A stretch of DNA of 47,982 bases, taken from contig FLMG01003637.1 in assembly GCA_900088475.1 (NCBI GenBank), forward strand, positions 1-47,982, read 5' to 3'. The notes under the pieces were generated by a model, which did not search any database, was not told the origin of the DNA, and worked only from the letters and a program-made list of their open reading frames with translations. This DNA comes from Hyphochytrium catenoides. Its lineage: Eukaryota; Sar; Hyphochytriomycetes; Hyphochytriales; Hyphochytriaceae. Made by a program: the position numbers and the translations under genes. This document shows, in pieces, positions 45,701 to 47,982 of the stretch. The stretch's first letter is position 1. Each line of letters begins with the position of its first letter.

Positions 45701-47653
45701 GAAGTCGTCGAGCACTAATACCTTCGCCGCCTTTTCTTTTCACTCTATGGCCATTTGTCCACCAGGGAAAACGACGAGCATCGCAAACAGCAGCTCAGGA
45801 ATTCAACAAGAAGATCATCTGAAGGAGGCGGAGTGTTTATTAGTGCACGCGGTGGGAGAAGACGTAGTACCGTGGATGCTCTAACGCAAGGAATCTCAGA
45901 TGGGAAGGTGAGACTCTCTCCTCTCTTTCCTTCGGAGTTTTTCCCTGGTTATAAGGACAGTACCACCGCCAGTTATCTGGCGGTTAGATCTCGGGTTTTC
46001 GTAGGCCGCGTCCTAGAGAGGCAATACTTCATCGTGGTTGCTCGCACCTTCCTATCGTTCAATCACGATCCTGTCTGTCCCAGCTTCTTCATTGTCCGTC
46101 CACTGTCCCTCTAAACTCTTAGTGCAACGTTGGCATCAATCTCCGATGGGTTTTTAGATCATTCACGGTTTGGCTAACTAACTCTCCCTGTGGTCTTCCG
46201 ACTCTTCCCCTCTTCAACTTCCATGCTGACTTCTCGACTTCTATGCCATCTCCTGTTATAATGGACCACTACTGGCTATCATGCTGATGTGGTCCAGGCG
46301 CAGAGTCTTAGCGAAGCCTCGGCCATTCTAGCCCTAATCACTGCTGCCTCTGCCGCTACGGAAGCAACTCAAGAAGCAGAAGCAATTTTCAAAATGACAG
46401 ACGGACCTGACCTTCACGTCCTCAACCGCTGTATTGATCTACTCTTCGTCTCCCTTCTCCTTGCAACTATACGCCCTCCTCCGGTAACAATTCTGGCTGG
46501 CTCTGGCTCTCCACGACACCAATCAGAAAGCAAAACGAGGAAGAGGCAAAGTCTAACGAAGCTGCCACACCTTCCTGAACAAGCCGTAGCTGAGGGTGGG
46601 AGCGAAGACATATCTATAGGAGTGTCTCCATCGCTGGCGGACAGCGAGGGCACAACCACCGCTCCGTCTTCAGCAAAATGCGAACTGAAACCCATGACGT
46701 GCAAGACAGGTCGACAGAAGGAGATTGGAAAGGAGCCGAAGGCAGAAGCCGCTGAAAGACAGAACAGACCTGCCATTCGCCCCTCCACGAGGAGACTGTA
46801 TAGTAGAGAAAGAGCTGTGAGCTATCCCTTTCGGAAGATGTCGGAGGGTAGCTCTATCACTGTCTGCGAGCATGCCTATCGTCTTCTCTCATGCTTTCTG
46901 AAAAAGTTCCCGCAGCATGTAGAGTGGGTGCATCACACACGTTACTTTCGTCTTCTCCTCATATCCCTCACTTGCCATCCTACCAACCTGATGCTCCAAT
47001 GTCTTGGATGGCAACTCTTCACCGCTGCCGCTCTCTCGTCGCGGCTCTCTTACAGCGCACTCTCCTCTCTGGGACCAGTCCAGACTTTAGGCTACATCCT
47101 GGAAGCCAATGGGCACAGGGCTGAGCTGCAACTGCTACTGAAGCCTTTAATTGTGTACTTCCAGGTAAGCAGCCTTACATCCGCTGGCGCTCTAAGAGCG
47201 CTACGTTTCTTCACGTACAGACTATCCACTCATGTCTTCTTCACTTCTGTCCCTCGTTCCCTGCTTTTGCCGTTCCCGCAATCCGTGAACGCCACTCTGA
47301 TATCTGCTTCTCCGCTTGCTTGGCCATTTGTCTTCCTATCCTGCCATGCTCTCCATCGTATCAAGGATGCGGAGAAGGCAACCCCTAGAAGATCTGTGCT
47401 TTCTCTCTCTGAAGAGGAGCACCACCACCGGCGGGTCAGTAAGGAGAATGGTGAACGAAAAGAGAAGAGTTTTAGTCTGGACCATAGGGAGATGCAGGCA
47501 GATCAAGAAGGATTGCCTAATCTCCCAAGCCCAAACAAAGGAGGAAGCTTCTCATCAGTCTCTCCTCCGCGTCACCTCATGAGGGCACACGGGGTGATGG
47601 GAGATCCTACTAACAGACAGTCCGCATTGAGTAGACATAAACATAGCCCATGA
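42785..47653 (+). CDS. N-terminal coiled coil plus armadillo-like helical protein, candidate ciliary protein
   Basis: Exons: 42785-43042, 43186-43350, 43656-43896, 44225-44516, 44793-44926, 45180-45465, 45766-45907, 46298-47164, 47366-47653; about 890 aa, phases consistent. The start MPPKAKKKGDGK followed by a coiled coil (about 30-140: KKREQERVAAYFNLKLKRDE and ERKGEELVEARGRLEQRLKD) resembles small axonemal coiled-coil proteins such as DRC12/CCDC153. Residues about 220-450 are amphipathic helices of armadillo type (SLYACCCRLLWKLFYSS, FLRLEGLRLLVEGLD), and exon 8 has further helical stretches separated by a Ser/Lys-rich linker. I recognise no orthologue; length and the FLxxEGLxLLVxxL pattern recall CFAP69, but domain order differs. 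The last exon is Ser/His/Arg-rich and its acceptor (47365) is less certain. An alternative 3' exon at 47757-47825 would end the protein differently. Confidence 0.7.
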
Positions 47654-47982
47654 CATAACCCATAGATTCGACTCTTCCTCTTCACGATCCGCCCTCTCCC
47701 GCCTTTTCCAGTTCAGGTAGCCCGGTCATCAACCTCCTTGTGTTCTGTCCCTCCAGTGGTTTCCCTTGATTGTGCCGCTCAGTGCTACGGTTACTTCAGA
47801 GTTTAATGCCTTTCTTATGACATAAATGAGCGCTTAGTGTCTCAAATAGATCTACCTTTCCTTGCCTTTATTATCTAAACGACCAGTGGCCGCCTCTCTT
47901 CTCTGTTGCCCGCCTCTTGCCTAAGAAAAACTGCAAAAGCTGGCGTGATAGCCCAGAGGAAAGTATCAAAGAGGCCCGCCGA
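47654..47982. other. Right-hand flank
   Basis: This 329-bp stretch follows the probable stop codon of the last gene. A possible alternative terminal exon (47757-47825, after ctccag) would encode a 22-residue end. Nothing else is recognisable. Confidence 0.35.

Noticed and set aside
1-47982. Search for tRNA, rRNA, CRISPR and bacterial-type operons
   Set aside because: No tRNA B-box-like GGTTCGANTCC in a plausible cloverleaf, no rRNA-like sequence, no regularly spaced repeats. The repeats present are eukaryotic microsatellites and a MITE.

Overview
This window is nuclear DNA from an intron-rich, probably flagellated microbial eukaryote. It carries ten protein-coding genes joined from about 75 exons by spliceosomal introns (mostly GT-AG). 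No bacterial features, rRNA, tRNA or CRISPR array were seen. The gene set points to a protist or alga: elongation factor-like GTPase EFL1, LETM1, ribosomal protein eL20, a p24 cargo receptor, a COG5-like Golgi tether, a Ulp/SENP protease, and three proteins with a ciliary flavour. Introns are packed with (CT)n and (GA)n runs. I cannot place the species; a chromerid-like alveolate alga is only a guess.

Layout. 1-3.9 kb: a ten-exon coiled-coil gene (+). 4.1-5.2 kb: a p24/TMED2-like gene (-). 5.2-9.9 kb: a gene-poor stretch with a complete 936-bp terminal-inverted-repeat element flanked by TA (5531-6466), plus unrecognised open frames that may be transposon debris. 10.2-13.8 kb: an M20-family amidohydrolase (+). 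14.7-19.6 kb: EFL1 (+), converging on LETM1 (-, 19.9-22.6 kb). 22.6-24.3 kb: intergenic with a 94-N assembly gap inside a GA microsatellite. 24.35-28.2 kb: a CH-domain/helical-repeat protein (+), converging on a Ulp/SENP-like SUMO protease (-, 28.7-32.95 kb). 34.0-35.4 kb: RPL18A/eL20 (+), converging on a 13-exon COG5-like gene (-, 35.9-42.3 kb). 42.8-47.65 kb: a coiled-coil plus armadillo-like gene (+).

The genes do not form an operon or a single pathway. Themes recur: ribosome biogenesis and translation (EFL1, eL20), early secretory pathway (p24, COG5-like), mitochondrial ion homeostasis (LETM1), SUMO deconjugation, and axoneme-type coiled-coil or CH proteins. Gene models were built by hand from reading-frame continuity, splice-site dinucleotides and matching intron phases. 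Start codons and a few junctions, stated in each entry, are uncertain.

I did not find a convincing undescribed biological system. The best leads are the TA-flanked non-autonomous transposon with its internal repeat architecture, a recurring purine-then-pyrimidine polarity inside introns, and a few unusual splice features (a GC-AG intron, a 6-nt first coding exon, and a purine-rich intron with no polypyrimidine tract).
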